Of a stretch of 64,000 nucleotides of DNA, positions 50,833 to 59,307 are shown in pieces. Every line of letters starts with the position of its first letter. Positions within the stretch are counted from its first letter, which is position 1. The translations under genes were made by a program, and so were the position numbers. The notes beneath the pieces are model-generated. The model made no database searches. It was not told the origin of the DNA and saw only the letters and a list, made by a program, of their open reading frames with translations. This DNA is from Alphaproteobacteria bacterium (lineage in GTDB: Bacteria; Pseudomonadota; Alphaproteobacteria; DSM-16000; Inquilinaceae): positions 186,001 through 250,000 of the forward strand of contig JANQGH010000100.1 of NCBI GenBank assembly GCA_028277405.1. The letters are read 5' to 3'.

Positions 50833-52002
50833 ATGAAAAAAGTTCTTCTGGGTAGCAGCGCCCTGGTTGCCGCTGGCCTGTTCGCCGTTCCGGCGGCCGC
50901 GCAGCTTGAGCTGACGATCAGCGGTTCCGTCGACGTGAACTTCGGTGTCGTCGATGAGAACGGCGAGTTCGAGATCAATGGCATTCCGGTTGATCGTCGT
51001 GACTATGGCGGACGCACGGACGTCACGCTGAATTTCAATACCGTGGCAACAGCAGATAACGGTCTGCGTTACGGTTCTCGCATCAATATCGACGATAGCG
51101 ACGACAATGTTAGCGACGCGTTCGAGTTTGATGAGAGCGGTAACCCAATTTTGGAGGCTGCCGCCGCGAACAATGCCACGACGTTCAGCATCGACGAGGC
51201 CTGGCTTTTCCTGTCCGGTTCGTTCGGTGAGGTTCGTTTAGGTGACAAGGAGGGCGTTGCGCCGAACTTCCGGCTCACAATCCCGACCGTTGGCGGGGGC
51301 GCCGCGGACGGCGATTGGACCAACTATGTCGGAGTGAGTCGGCCGGACACCGGCACGGGCTTCCGGCTCGGCGACAACGACTCGACGCGCATAACTTACT
51401 TCTTCGAGTGGGAAGGCCTGACGGCTGGTGCATCATATGCCCCGGCATCGGGTGATTCGCTGCTGAACTCGACCAACCAGTGCCGCGTCACCGATGGCGA
51501 CGTTGAACTAGGCGTTCTTATCTGCTCCGAGTTTGAAGACCAGTTCGACGTTGGCGCCAACTACACCCTCGACTTCGACGGTGGCTCCGTGATCGTGGCG
51601 GCAACATATCTGACCGCCGACTCGGTCGATCCGGACATCCATGACATTGAAGGTGTCTCGCTTGGCGCGCAGGTAAGCTATGACGCGTTCACCGTTGGCG
51701 GCTTCTATGTCAATAGCTTTGACTCTGGTCGGCGTATCGGCACTACGACCAGCGATTTTGAGCGTTGGGGCGTTGGCGCCACGTATCAGGTCGGTGATTG
51801 GGGCTTCGGCATCAACTATCTCGGCGTCAACGATAATAACGGAGAAGACGGCTGGGCCGCCGGCGGCGGTGTCGCTTACAACATTGCCCCAGGTCTGCAG
51901 GCCTATGCTGACCTTGTCTTCTTTGAAGACGAGGAACCCGTTGACGGTGATGGTCGTGACGACGGTACCGTGTTCCTTGCGGGTATCACCGCGTCGTTCT
52001 AG
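50833..52002 (+). CDS. Outer-membrane porin (Gram-negative porin family)
   Basis: A 389-residue porin. The signal peptide MKKVLLGSSALVAAGLFAVP ends at AAAQ, then the first strand LELTISGSVDVNFGVVDENG. The rest is a series of amphipathic strands with Gly/Asp-rich loops. The last residues FLAGITASF end in the terminal Phe needed for barrel assembly. It resembles the abundant porins of Rhodospirillales. GGAGG lies upstream of the ATG and a strong terminator follows. Codon use is less GC-rich than its neighbours, as expected for an abundant protein. Confidence 0.93.
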   Translation: MKKVLLGSSALVAAGLFAVPAAAQLELTISGSVDVNFGVVDENGEFEINGIPVDRRDYGGRTDVTLNFNTVATADNGLRYGSRINIDDSDDNVSDAFEFDESGNPILEAAAANNATTFSIDEAWLFLSGSFGEVRLGDKEGVAPNFRLTIPTVGGGAADGDWTNYVGVSRPDTGTGFRLGDNDSTRITYFFEWEGLTAGASYAPASGDSLLNSTNQCRVTDGDVELGVLICSEFEDQFDVGANYTLDFDGGSVIVAATYLTADSVDPDIHDIEGVSLGAQVSYDAFTVGGFYVNSFDSGRRIGTTTSDFERWGVGATYQVGDWGFGINYLGVNDNNGEDGWAAGGGVAYNIAPGLQAYADLVFFEDEEPVDGDGRDDGTVFLAGITASF

Positions 52003-52025
52003 ATCGACCTTAGGGTCAATCGAGA

Positions 52026-52055
52026 AAGGGACGGCCTTGCGCCGTCCCTTTTTTT
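52026..52055 (+). terminator. Rho-independent terminator of the porin gene
   Basis: AAGGGACGGC (52026-52035) pairs with GCCGTCCCTT (52041-52050) across a CTTGC loop and is followed by T7. This is a textbook intrinsic terminator about 24 bp after the porin stop. Confidence 0.92.
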
Positions 52056-52072
52056 CTGCCATATCGGCCGCC

Positions 52073-52606
52073 ATGTTCCAGACCCGCACACACACAGGCA
52101 TCCTGGCCGCAACCGGACTGGCGGTTCTGCTCGCCGGCTGCAGCTCCGCACCCGATCTCACCGTCACCGAGCCACCGCCGCCGACCGATCCGCGCGACCG
52201 CCGTGTCGAAGAGATCGGCAGCGTTTTCGGCCCGGACGGGTTGGTGCTTTTTGGCGGCGAGCGGGCGCCCGAACCCGGTTCCGGCATCGGCGTAAATTCG
52301 TTCTTGTGGCGGGCATCTCTGGACACCGTCGCCTTCATGCCGGTTGCCTCGGCCGACCCGTTCGGCGGTGTCATCCTGACCGACTGGTACCAGCCGTCGC
52401 CGGCTTCGGACGAACGGTTCAAGCTGAACATCTTCATCCTTGACCGGCAGCTTCGCGCCGACGGAGTTCGTGTCGCCGTATTCCGGCAGGTGCGCCAGCG
52501 AGGCGAATGGGTGGACGCCGACGCAGGCGCCGGCACCGCCAATACGCTGGAAGAGACGATTCTGACCCGGGCCCGCGAACTGCGCGTGATCTCTCAACAG
52601 CAATAA
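52073..52606 (+). CDS. DUF3576 lipoprotein
   Basis: A 177-residue lipoprotein. The lipobox LLAGC is at residues 19-23 of MFQTRTHTGILAATGLAVLL-AGC, then a Pro/Thr-rich linker. The DUF3576 core has GIGVNSFLWRASLDTVAFMP and SADPFGGVILTDWY with the later FILDRQLRADGVRVAVFRQV. It is near leuS in many Alphaproteobacteria. It is probably an outer-membrane lipoprotein; the role is unknown. Confidence 0.85.
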   Translation: MFQTRTHTGILAATGLAVLLAGCSSAPDLTVTEPPPPTDPRDRRVEEIGSVFGPDGLVLFGGERAPEPGSGIGVNSFLWRASLDTVAFMPVASADPFGGVILTDWYQPSPASDERFKLNIFILDRQLRADGVRVAVFRQVRQRGEWVDADAGAGTANTLEETILTRARELRVISQQQ

Positions 52607-52684
52607 GCTGAACGAAGGGGCTGGCGAAACCGAACCGGTTTTCCCGCACCCGCGTTCCAGTCTCCGTTCGATGGGTGGCGAGGA

Positions 52685-55357
52685 ATGTCACGCTATAATT
52701 TCCGCGAGACCGAGGCCAAATGGCAGGCGATCTGGGCGGAACGCGGCTGCGATAAGCCGGTCGAAGATGCGACACGCGACAAGTACTATGTGCTGGAGAT
52801 GTTCCCGTACCCTTCGGGGCGGCTGCACATCGGCCATGCGCGGAACTACGTCATCGGCGATCTGATCGCGCGCTTTAAAAAGGCTAAGGGTTTCAGCGTC
52901 TTACATCCCATGGGCTGGGATGCCTTCGGCCTACCGGCGGAAAACGCGGCGATCCAGAACCAGGTCCATCCGGATGATTGGACCCGCGAGAACATCCGGG
53001 TCATGCGCGGCCAGCTTCAGATGCTGGGCCTGAGTTACGACTGGGATCGCGAGCTTGCCACGTGCGATCCCGACTATTACCGCCACGAACAGAAGATGTT
53101 CTTGGATTTCGTGCGTTCCGGCCTCGCCTATCGCAAGGAAAGCTGGGTCAACTGGGACCCGGTCGACCACACGGTGCTTGCCAACGAACAGGTGATTGAC
53201 GGCAAGGGCTGGCGTACAGGCGCCCCGGTCGAGCGGCGCAAGCTGACCCAGTGGTTTTTGAAAATCACGTCCTTCGCGGACGAGCTGCAGTCCGCGCTTG
53301 GCGCGCTGGACCGGTGGCCGGACCGGGTACGGCTGATGCAGGAGAACTGGATCGGCCGCTCGGTCGGCGCCAAGGTCCTGTTCGCGCTGGACGGCAGGGA
53401 CGAGCCGTTGGAGGTGTTCACGACCCGGCCGGACACGTTGTTCGGCGCCAGCTTCCTGGCCCTGTCACCCGACCATCCGTTGGCCGAAGAGCTTGCCGCG
53501 GACAATCGAGATCTGGCCGCGTTCATCGAGGAGTGTCGTCGCCTCGGCACATCGGAAGAGGCGATCGAGACCGCGGAGAAACGCGGCCTGGACACCGGTT
53601 TGCGTGCCCGGCACCCGTTCCAGCCCGACGTGACGCTGCCGGTGCATGTCGCCAACTTTGTCCTGATGGAATACGGGTCGGGCGCAATCTTCGGCTGTCC
53701 GGCCCATGATCAGCGCGACCTCGACTTCGCGCGCAAATACGGCCTGCCCGTTACGCCGGTTCTGTGGCCAACGGACGCGACCATGATATCCGATCAAGAG
53801 GCCGCAAATTGGGACCGCGATGTGCGCGACCGGTTCGATGACGACCCGTTGCAGGCGCCAGATGGCGAGGGTCTAAAGCTTCACGTCGGGAAGGCGGCAT
53901 TCACGGACACGTCACGCGCTAAGTACACATACGATCTCGGGTCTCTCACGGATGGGCGTGCGCTGTCCGTCGACGAAGCCAAGGAGATCGTCATCGAGGC
54001 GCTGGAACAGCGGGGACAGGGCGAGGCCACGGTGCGCTATCGCCTGCGCGATTGGGGAGTTTCTCGACAACGATACTGGGGCTGCCCGATCCCGGTCATG
54101 TACCGTGTCGAGGATGGCGCCATGGTCCTGGTGCCGGACGAGGATTTGCCGGTCGAACTGCCGAAGGATGTCGACCTCAGCCAGCCCGGCAACCCTCTGG
54201 CCAATCACCCGACTTGGAAGCACACGACGTGCCCGGAAACAGGCAAGCCGGCGATCCGCGAAACCGACACTTTTGACACCTTCTTTGAAAGCTCTTGGTA
54301 TTTTCTCAGGTTCTGCTCGCCTCACGCCGCGTCCGCGTTCGATGCCAAGGACACGGATTATTGGATGCCGGTCGACCAGTATATCGGAGGCATCGAGCAT
54401 GCGGTCCTGCATCTGCTCTACAGCCGGTTCTTCACCCGCGCGCTGAACCAGAGCGGTCACCACGTGACCGAAGAACCGTTCGCCGGCCTGATGACGCAGG
54501 GCATGGTCGTGCACGAGACCTACCAGGACGAGAACGGCAACTGGCTGTTCCCCGAAGAGGTCAGCGAGACCGGCGGCGCCTTCGTGAAGGAACCCGACGG
54601 CAGCCCGGTGACCAAGGGCCGCTTGGAGAAGATGTCCAAGTCGAAGAAGAACGTCGTCGGTCTTGAGACGGTCGTGGACGCCTACGGCGCCGACACGGGC
54701 CGATTGGTCCTGATGTCCGACAGCCCGCCGGAGCGCGATCTGGAATGGACCGAAACCGGGTTGGAGGGCGCCTGGCGCTACGTCAACCGCCTTTGGCGCC
54801 TGATCACCGAACCCGCCGTCACGCTGGCGCCCGTCGGTGCCGCCATCCCGAACGCGTTCTCCGACGAGGCGGCCGCGCTGAGGCGCGAGGTGCACAAGAC
54901 AATCCTGGCGGTCGAACAGGATTTCGAGGGGTTTCGCCTCAACCGCGCGGTCGCCAGGCTGCGCGAGCTGACCAATGCCATTGCCGGCATCAAGGGGGCG
55001 GGCGACGGCGAGGCCTGGGCGATGCGCGAAGCGCTGGAGGCGCTTACACTGATGATCGCGCCGGTGATGCCGCACTTCGCCGAGGAGGCGTGGGCGATGT
55101 TGGGGCATCAGAGCATCGTCGCGGAAACGCCGTGGCCGGCGGCCGACGCCACGCTGGCGGCCGACGAACAGATTACCATCGGCGTGCAAGTCAATGGTAA
55201 GCTGCGCGGAACGGTGACGCTGCCGAAGGATGCCGACCAGACAGCGGCGGAAGGGGCCGCACTGGCGGAGCCGAACGTGCAGCGTGCGCTGGACGGTAAA
55301 ACCGTGCGCAAGGTGATCGTGGTGCCCAATAGGATCGTGAATGTCGTTGCCGCGTAG
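52685..55357 (+). CDS. leuS: Leucyl-tRNA synthetase
   Basis: An 890-residue class I synthetase. The HIGH site is in PYPSGRLHIGHARNYVIGDL (HIGH) and KMSKS in RLEKMSKSKKNVVGLETV. The CP1 editing domain holds VFTTRPDTLFGASFLALSPD and AHDQRDLDFARKYGLPV. The length and domain order are those of a bacterial LeuRS. It charges tRNA-Leu in the cytoplasm. It overlaps the lptE start by 17 bp. Confidence 0.98.
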   Translation: MSRYNFRETEAKWQAIWAERGCDKPVEDATRDKYYVLEMFPYPSGRLHIGHARNYVIGDLIARFKKAKGFSVLHPMGWDAFGLPAENAAIQNQVHPDDWTRENIRVMRGQLQMLGLSYDWDRELATCDPDYYRHEQKMFLDFVRSGLAYRKESWVNWDPVDHTVLANEQVIDGKGWRTGAPVERRKLTQWFLKITSFADELQSALGALDRWPDRVRLMQENWIGRSVGAKVLFALDGRDEPLEVFTTRPDTLFGASFLALSPDHPLAEELAADNRDLAAFIEECRRLGTSEEAIETAEKRGLDTGLRARHPFQPDVTLPVHVANFVLMEYGSGAIFGCPAHDQRDLDFARKYGLPVTPVLWPTDATMISDQEAANWDRDVRDRFDDDPLQAPDGEGLKLHVGKAAFTDTSRAKYTYDLGSLTDGRALSVDEAKEIVIEALEQRGQGEATVRYRLRDWGVSRQRYWGCPIPVMYRVEDGAMVLVPDEDLPVELPKDVDLSQPGNPLANHPTWKHTTCPETGKPAIRETDTFDTFFESSWYFLRFCSPHAASAFDAKDTDYWMPVDQYIGGIEHAVLHLLYSRFFTRALNQSGHHVTEEPFAGLMTQGMVVHETYQDENGNWLFPEEVSETGGAFVKEPDGSPVTKGRLEKMSKSKKNVVGLETVVDAYGADTGRLVLMSDSPPERDLEWTETGLEGAWRYVNRLWRLITEPAVTLAPVGAAIPNAFSDEAAALRREVHKTILAVEQDFEGFRLNRAVARLRELTNAIAGIKGAGDGEAWAMREALEALTLMIAPVMPHFAEEAWAMLGHQSIVAETPWPAADATLAADEQITIGVQVNGKLRGTVTLPKDADQTAAEGAALAEPNVQRALDGKTVRKVIVVPNRIVNVVAA

Positions 55358-55862
55358 CCTGGTCAGCCGACGCCTGTTCCTTGCGGGCGCCGGTGCGCTG
55401 GCCCTGTCCGGATGCGGTTTTCGCCCGCTCTATGGCGATCGCCAGGCATTCGGGCCGGTGGCCGACGAGTTGGCCAGCATCGATGTGGGCGTCATTGCCG
55501 ACCGGCCCGGTCAGTTGCTGCGCACCTATCTGATCCAACAGCTGAATCCGGACGGACGCCCGGCCGACCCGGCCTATACCTTGCAGGTTGGCCTGGATGA
55601 GACGATCACCAATCTCGGTATTCAGCGAGACGATACGGCGACCCGGTCCAATCTCCGCATCGAGGCTGTCTATACGCTGACAAGCACCGCCGACGGCCAG
55701 GCCGTGTACCTGAACACGACGGAAGTGATCACCAGCTACAACATCCTGGACGATCAGTTCGCCACCGTCGTTGCCGAGCGGTCGGCCCAGGAGGGCGCCC
55801 TGCGCGAATTGAGCGAGCGCATTCGAACCGACCTCGCCCTGTACTTCGCACGTTCGGCCTAA
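55341..55862 (+). CDS. lptE: LPS-assembly lipoprotein LptE
   Basis: A 173-residue outer-membrane lipoprotein. The signal RLFLAGAGALALSGCGFRPL has lipobox LSGC. It is the standard alphaproteobacterial LptE, with LYGDRQAFGPV and the C-terminal RIRTDLALYFARS. It forms the LptD-LptE translocon that inserts lipopolysaccharide into the outer leaflet. It overlaps leuS and precedes holA, as usual in the class. Confidence 0.88.
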   Translation: MSLPRSLVSRRLFLAGAGALALSGCGFRPLYGDRQAFGPVADELASIDVGVIADRPGQLLRTYLIQQLNPDGRPADPAYTLQVGLDETITNLGIQRDDTATRSNLRIEAVYTLTSTADGQAVYLNTTEVITSYNILDDQFATVVAERSAQEGALRELSERIRTDLALYFARSA

Positions 55863-55870
55863 GCCTCCCC

Positions 55871-56899
55871 GTGAAAATCAGCGCGACCAGGGCCGACGGT
55901 TTCATTAAGGACCCCGACCCGGCGATCGCGATTGTCTTGCTGTACGGCCCGGACGCCGGTTTGGTCCGGGAACGCGCGGTCAAGCTGGTCGAGACCACGG
56001 TCGATGATCCGAAGGACCCGTTTCGGGTCGCCGAGTTGGCGGGGCCAGAGCTGGCGAAAGATCCGGCACGGCTGGCCGACGAAGCCAGCGCCCTGTCGAT
56101 GATCGGCGGTCGGCGCGCCGTGCGGGTTCGTGATGCCGCCGATGGGTTGGCGGGCGCGGTAAGGACACTGGTCGCCGATCCGGCGCCGGACGTCTCGCTG
56201 GTGATCCTGGAGGCCGGCGACCTGCCCCCCCGATCGCCCTTGCGCAAGCTGTGCGAGGGCGAGGCGGCGGCGGCATCCGTCCCCTGCTATCTTCCCGATG
56301 CCGGCGCCATCGCCGACATGGCGCGCGACATGGTCCATGATGCCGGCTTGCGCATCAACGACGAGGCCTTGGCCTATGTCGCAGAAAACCTGCAAGGCGA
56401 CCGGCAACTCGCAAGGCGCGAGCTGGACAAGCTGATCGCCTATGCGGGTGAAGCCGAGATGATCACCGGAGACGAAGCAAGGGCCTGCATCGGTGACAGC
56501 ACCGAGCAGTCGGTCGACGACGCGCTGATGGCGGTGGCCAGCGGCCGCATCGACGAAGCCGATCGCGTGATCGAGAAGCTGTGGGCCGAAGGGGCCAACA
56601 GCGTCGCGGTTCTGCGCTCGGCACAGCGGCATTTCGGCCGGTTGCATCAGGCGCGCATCGACATGGAAAACGGCGCCACCGTCGATCAAGCCATCGGCCG
56701 CCTTCGACCGCCGGTATTTTTCAAGATGCAAACGCCGGTGCGCCAGCAACTCCGGCTCTGGTCACAAGGCGCGCTTGCCAGGGCCTTGGAGAGGTTGTTG
56801 GAGACGGAGGCGGCTTGCAAACGAACCGGCGCGCCGGCGGAGCTGCTGACCAGTCGGGCGCTGTTTGGTCTCGCCGTTCAGGCGGCGCGCACGCGCTGA
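55871..56899 (+). CDS. holA: DNA polymerase III delta subunit
   Basis: A 342-residue HolA. It opens KISATRADGFIKDPDPAIAI with LLYGPDAGLVRERAVKLVET, then ALSMIGGRRAVRVRDA and the conserved AENLQGDRQLARRELDKLIA. The clamp-loader delta subunit opens the sliding clamp. GTG 55871 start, 8 bp after lptE. The three-gene order leuS-lptE-holA supports the call. Confidence 0.9.
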   Translation: MKISATRADGFIKDPDPAIAIVLLYGPDAGLVRERAVKLVETTVDDPKDPFRVAELAGPELAKDPARLADEASALSMIGGRRAVRVRDAADGLAGAVRTLVADPAPDVSLVILEAGDLPPRSPLRKLCEGEAAAASVPCYLPDAGAIADMARDMVHDAGLRINDEALAYVAENLQGDRQLARRELDKLIAYAGEAEMITGDEARACIGDSTEQSVDDALMAVASGRIDEADRVIEKLWAEGANSVAVLRSAQRHFGRLHQARIDMENGATVDQAIGRLRPPVFFKMQTPVRQQLRLWSQGALARALERLLETEAACKRTGAPAELLTSRALFGLAVQAARTR

Positions 56900-56916
56900 T
56901 CCCTCGGCCGGTCGAC

Positions 56917-57813
56917 CTAGAGCCGACCCACTTTCGCGATCAGATCGTCGAGCTGTTCCAAGGAACGGTATCCGATCGACAAGGCGCCGGACCCGTCCGG
57001 TTGATGCCGGATATCGACCTTAAGCCCTAACCGATCGGACAACCGGCGTTCCAGATCGATGGTATCGGCATCCTTGGCGCCGACCCCCTTGCGGGCGCGC
57101 CTGCGCACTGTCGGCGCCGCGCCGGCGCGGGCCAGTGCCTCGGTCTGGCGCACCGACAACCCCTTGGCAATGACCGTTTCGGCCAAACCGACGGGGTCCG
57201 GGGTGCCGATCAGCGCCCGCGCGTGGCCGGCGCTCAATGCACCCGCTTCGACCTTGGCCTGAACGGATGTGGGCAGATCCAACAGGCGGAGCGTGTTGGC
57301 GATATGCGGCCGGCTCTTGCCGATCGCCCGCGCCAGCCGGTCCTGCGTATGGCCGAACTGGTCAATCAACCGCCGATAGCCGCGCGCCTCTTCCACGGGC
57401 GACAGGTCCTCGCGCTGAACGTTTTCGATGATCGCGATTTCCAGGGTTTCCAGATCGTCCAGCGATCGGACGATAACGGGAACCTCATGCAGCCGAGCCC
57501 GCTGCGCCGCGCGCCACCGCCGCTCTCCGGCAACGATCTGATACCGATCATCGGCGACCGGATCCGGCCGCACGAGAATTGGCTGTAATATTCCCTTTTT
57601 AGAAATCGACTCTGCGAGGCTGGCAAGCTCCTCGGTGCCGAAGCGGCGCCTGGGCTGATCCGGGTTGGGGCTCAGATGCTCAATAGGCAAGGTAAGGGGG
57701 TTTTCCACACCTTCGGAGGGTGTCGCGCCATCCTCGTCGAAGCTGACCGTTTCACGGATCAAACTGTCAAGGCCTCGGCCCAGGGTCGGTCGCTTCGCGG
57801 CCTTTGCCATCAC
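56917..57813 (-). CDS. parB: Chromosome partitioning protein ParB
   Basis: A 298-residue ParB/Spo0J. The CTPase/N-domain has LSPNPDQPRRRFGTEELASL and IVAGERRWRAAQRARLHEVP; the HTH domain is DQFGHTQDRLARAIGKSRPH with IANTLRLLDLP. The C-terminal dimerisation domain ends in LEQLDDLIAKVGRL. It binds parS and spreads along DNA. The 4-bp ATGA overlap with parA gives the classic parAB operon. Two parS-like sites lie 1.2-3.4 kb upstream. Confidence 0.97.
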   Translation of the reverse strand: MMAKAAKRPTLGRGLDSLIRETVSFDEDGATPSEGVENPLTLPIEHLSPNPDQPRRRFGTEELASLAESISKKGILQPILVRPDPVADDRYQIVAGERRWRAAQRARLHEVPVIVRSLDDLETLEIAIIENVQREDLSPVEEARGYRRLIDQFGHTQDRLARAIGKSRPHIANTLRLLDLPTSVQAKVEAGALSAGHARALIGTPDPVGLAETVIAKGLSVRQTEALARAGAAPTVRRRARKGVGAKDADTIDLERRLSDRLGLKVDIRHQPDGSGALSIGYRSLEQLDDLIAKVGRL

Positions 57814-58694
57814 GCGGCCCTCTCATGTTCGCGTTTCAAAAGCTCTCTCGCCATGCGGATATAGGCCTGGCTTCCAGGACAGTTCAGATCGTAGACAAGG
57901 GCCGGCTTGCCATGAGACGGCGCCTCCGAAACCCTTACATTTCTTGGGATCATGGTCTTGAAGACCTTGTCGCCGAAATAGCCACGAACGTCCTGCGCGA
58001 CAAGCTGCGACAGGTTGTTGCGGCCGTCATACATGGTTAAGACCACGCCTTGAATTTCTAATTTTGGATTAATCGCACGTCTTACCTTTTCGATCGTACG
58101 CATCAGATGGCTGAGGCCCTCCAGTGCGTAGAACTCGCACTGCAACGGCACAAGCACCGCGTCCGCGGCGGCCAGGGCGTTCAACGTCAACAGGCCGAGC
58201 GCTGGCGGACAATCGATCAGAATGTAGTCGAAGCGCCGCGCTTCCTGACCGGAATCGACGAAGTCAAAATGTGTATTAATTGCTTTTTTTAGTCGAAACT
58301 CGCGTTTCGAGGCCGATACGAGTTCAATTTCCGCACCGGATAGATCCGCCGAGGATGGCAGTACCGACAGCCCGGGCACGGATGTCGGCTGCACCGCCTC
58401 GCCAAGCGCCGCCTCGGCAAAAAGCACCTGGTAGGAGCCAACGGCCCGCTGCGGCAGCTCAATGCCAAGCCCCGTGCTGGCGTTGCCCTGCGGATCGAGA
58501 TCGACGATCAGCACGGACTGCTGATAGGCGGCAAGGGCCGTGCCGAGATTGATGGCCGTGGTGGTCTTGCCAACCCCGCCCTTCTGGTTGGCGAGTGCGA
58601 TCACCCGGGGCAAACGGTTCTTGGGTAGTGATCGCTCGTCGTTTGCGGGCGCTTCGTTTGCCGCACCCGGGGGTCGCACGAGAGTGTCATCCAC
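57810..58694 (-). CDS. parA: Chromosome partitioning ATPase ParA
   Basis: A 294-residue Walker-type ATPase. The deviant P-loop is IALANQKGGVGKTTTAINLG and the later motifs are VLIVDLDPQGNASTG and YILIDCPPALGLLTLNALAA. It pulls ParB-parS complexes apart. The start is GTG 58694 and overlaps the rsmG end by 8 bp. Order mnmG-rsmG-parA-parB is conserved near the origin of many bacteria. Confidence 0.97.
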   Translation of the reverse strand: MDDTLVRPPGAANEAPANDERSLPKNRLPRVIALANQKGGVGKTTTAINLGTALAAYQQSVLIVDLDPQGNASTGLGIELPQRAVGSYQVLFAEAALGEAVQPTSVPGLSVLPSSADLSGAEIELVSASKREFRLKKAINTHFDFVDSGQEARRFDYILIDCPPALGLLTLNALAAADAVLVPLQCEFYALEGLSHLMRTIEKVRRAINPKLEIQGVVLTMYDGRNNLSQLVAQDVRGYFGDKVFKTMIPRNVRVSEAPSHGKPALVYDLNCPGSQAYIRMARELLKREHERAA

Positions 58695-59307
58695 GATCGA
58701 TGAGTCCCCTAAGGCGCAGGATGGTGGCGGACGGGGCCGTCAAGCTCGGCATTCGTTCGACCTCCATATTCATAGATTTTGTGGTTTCGGTCAACTCAGA
58801 GTCCACATCTTGACCCTTTAGGAACAGGCAAACGGAATCTGGCCCGACAAAGCGCTCTGCCAGACCCAGCAGTTTCGGCAAAGGCGCCAAGGCCCTTGCG
58901 GTGATCACATCGGCAACCATTGGGGGCATCGTCTCGATCCGTCTGGCGTGCACCGTGACGTTCGTTTTTGTTTCACGTGAAACATGGGTAAGGAACGCGG
59001 CCTTTCTGTGGTCGCTCTCCACCAGATGTACGTCCGGAACACCCATCATGGCCAGGACCAGCCCAGGAAATCCGGCGCCACTGCCAAGATCAACGAGCGT
59101 CGCCGCCCGATCCGGCAACAACGGGTACAGTTGCGCGCTGTCCAGCATATGCCGACGCCAGACATCGCCTATCGTGCGCGGCCCGACCAGATTGATGGCC
59201 CTCTGCCACTTCGTCAGCAGGGCGGCATACGTCGCCAGCTTTTCAAACACTTCATCATCCACGGAAACGGCCCGACGAAAATCGCCAGGACCGAACGGCT
59301 CAGGCAC
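58687..59307 (-). CDS. rsmG: 16S rRNA m7G527 methyltransferase RsmG
   Basis: A 206-residue RsmG (GidB). The SAM site is ATLVDLGSGAGFPGLVLAMM, followed by MGVPDVHLVESDHRKAAFLT and the family block HVSRETKTNVTVHARRIETM. It methylates G527 in the 530 loop of 16S rRNA. The gene contains a perfect parS site (58969-58984). It overlaps mnmG and parA by 8 bp each. Confidence 0.95.
   Translation of the reverse strand: MPEPFGPGDFRRAVSVDDEVFEKLATYAALLTKWQRAINLVGPRTIGDVWRRHMLDSAQLYPLLPDRAATLVDLGSGAGFPGLVLAMMGVPDVHLVESDHRKAAFLTHVSRETKTNVTVHARRIETMPPMVADVITARALAPLPKLLGLAERFVGPDSVCLFLKGQDVDSELTETTKSMNMEVERMPSLTAPSATILRLRGLIDRG
58969..58984. promoter_or_regulatory. Perfect parS site inside rsmG
   Basis: TGTTTCACGTGAAACA, the 16-bp bacterial parS palindrome, matches with no mismatch. 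It lies inside rsmG, about 1.2 kb upstream of parB. ParB binds it to build the partition complex, and its location marks the origin-proximal region. Confidence 0.95.
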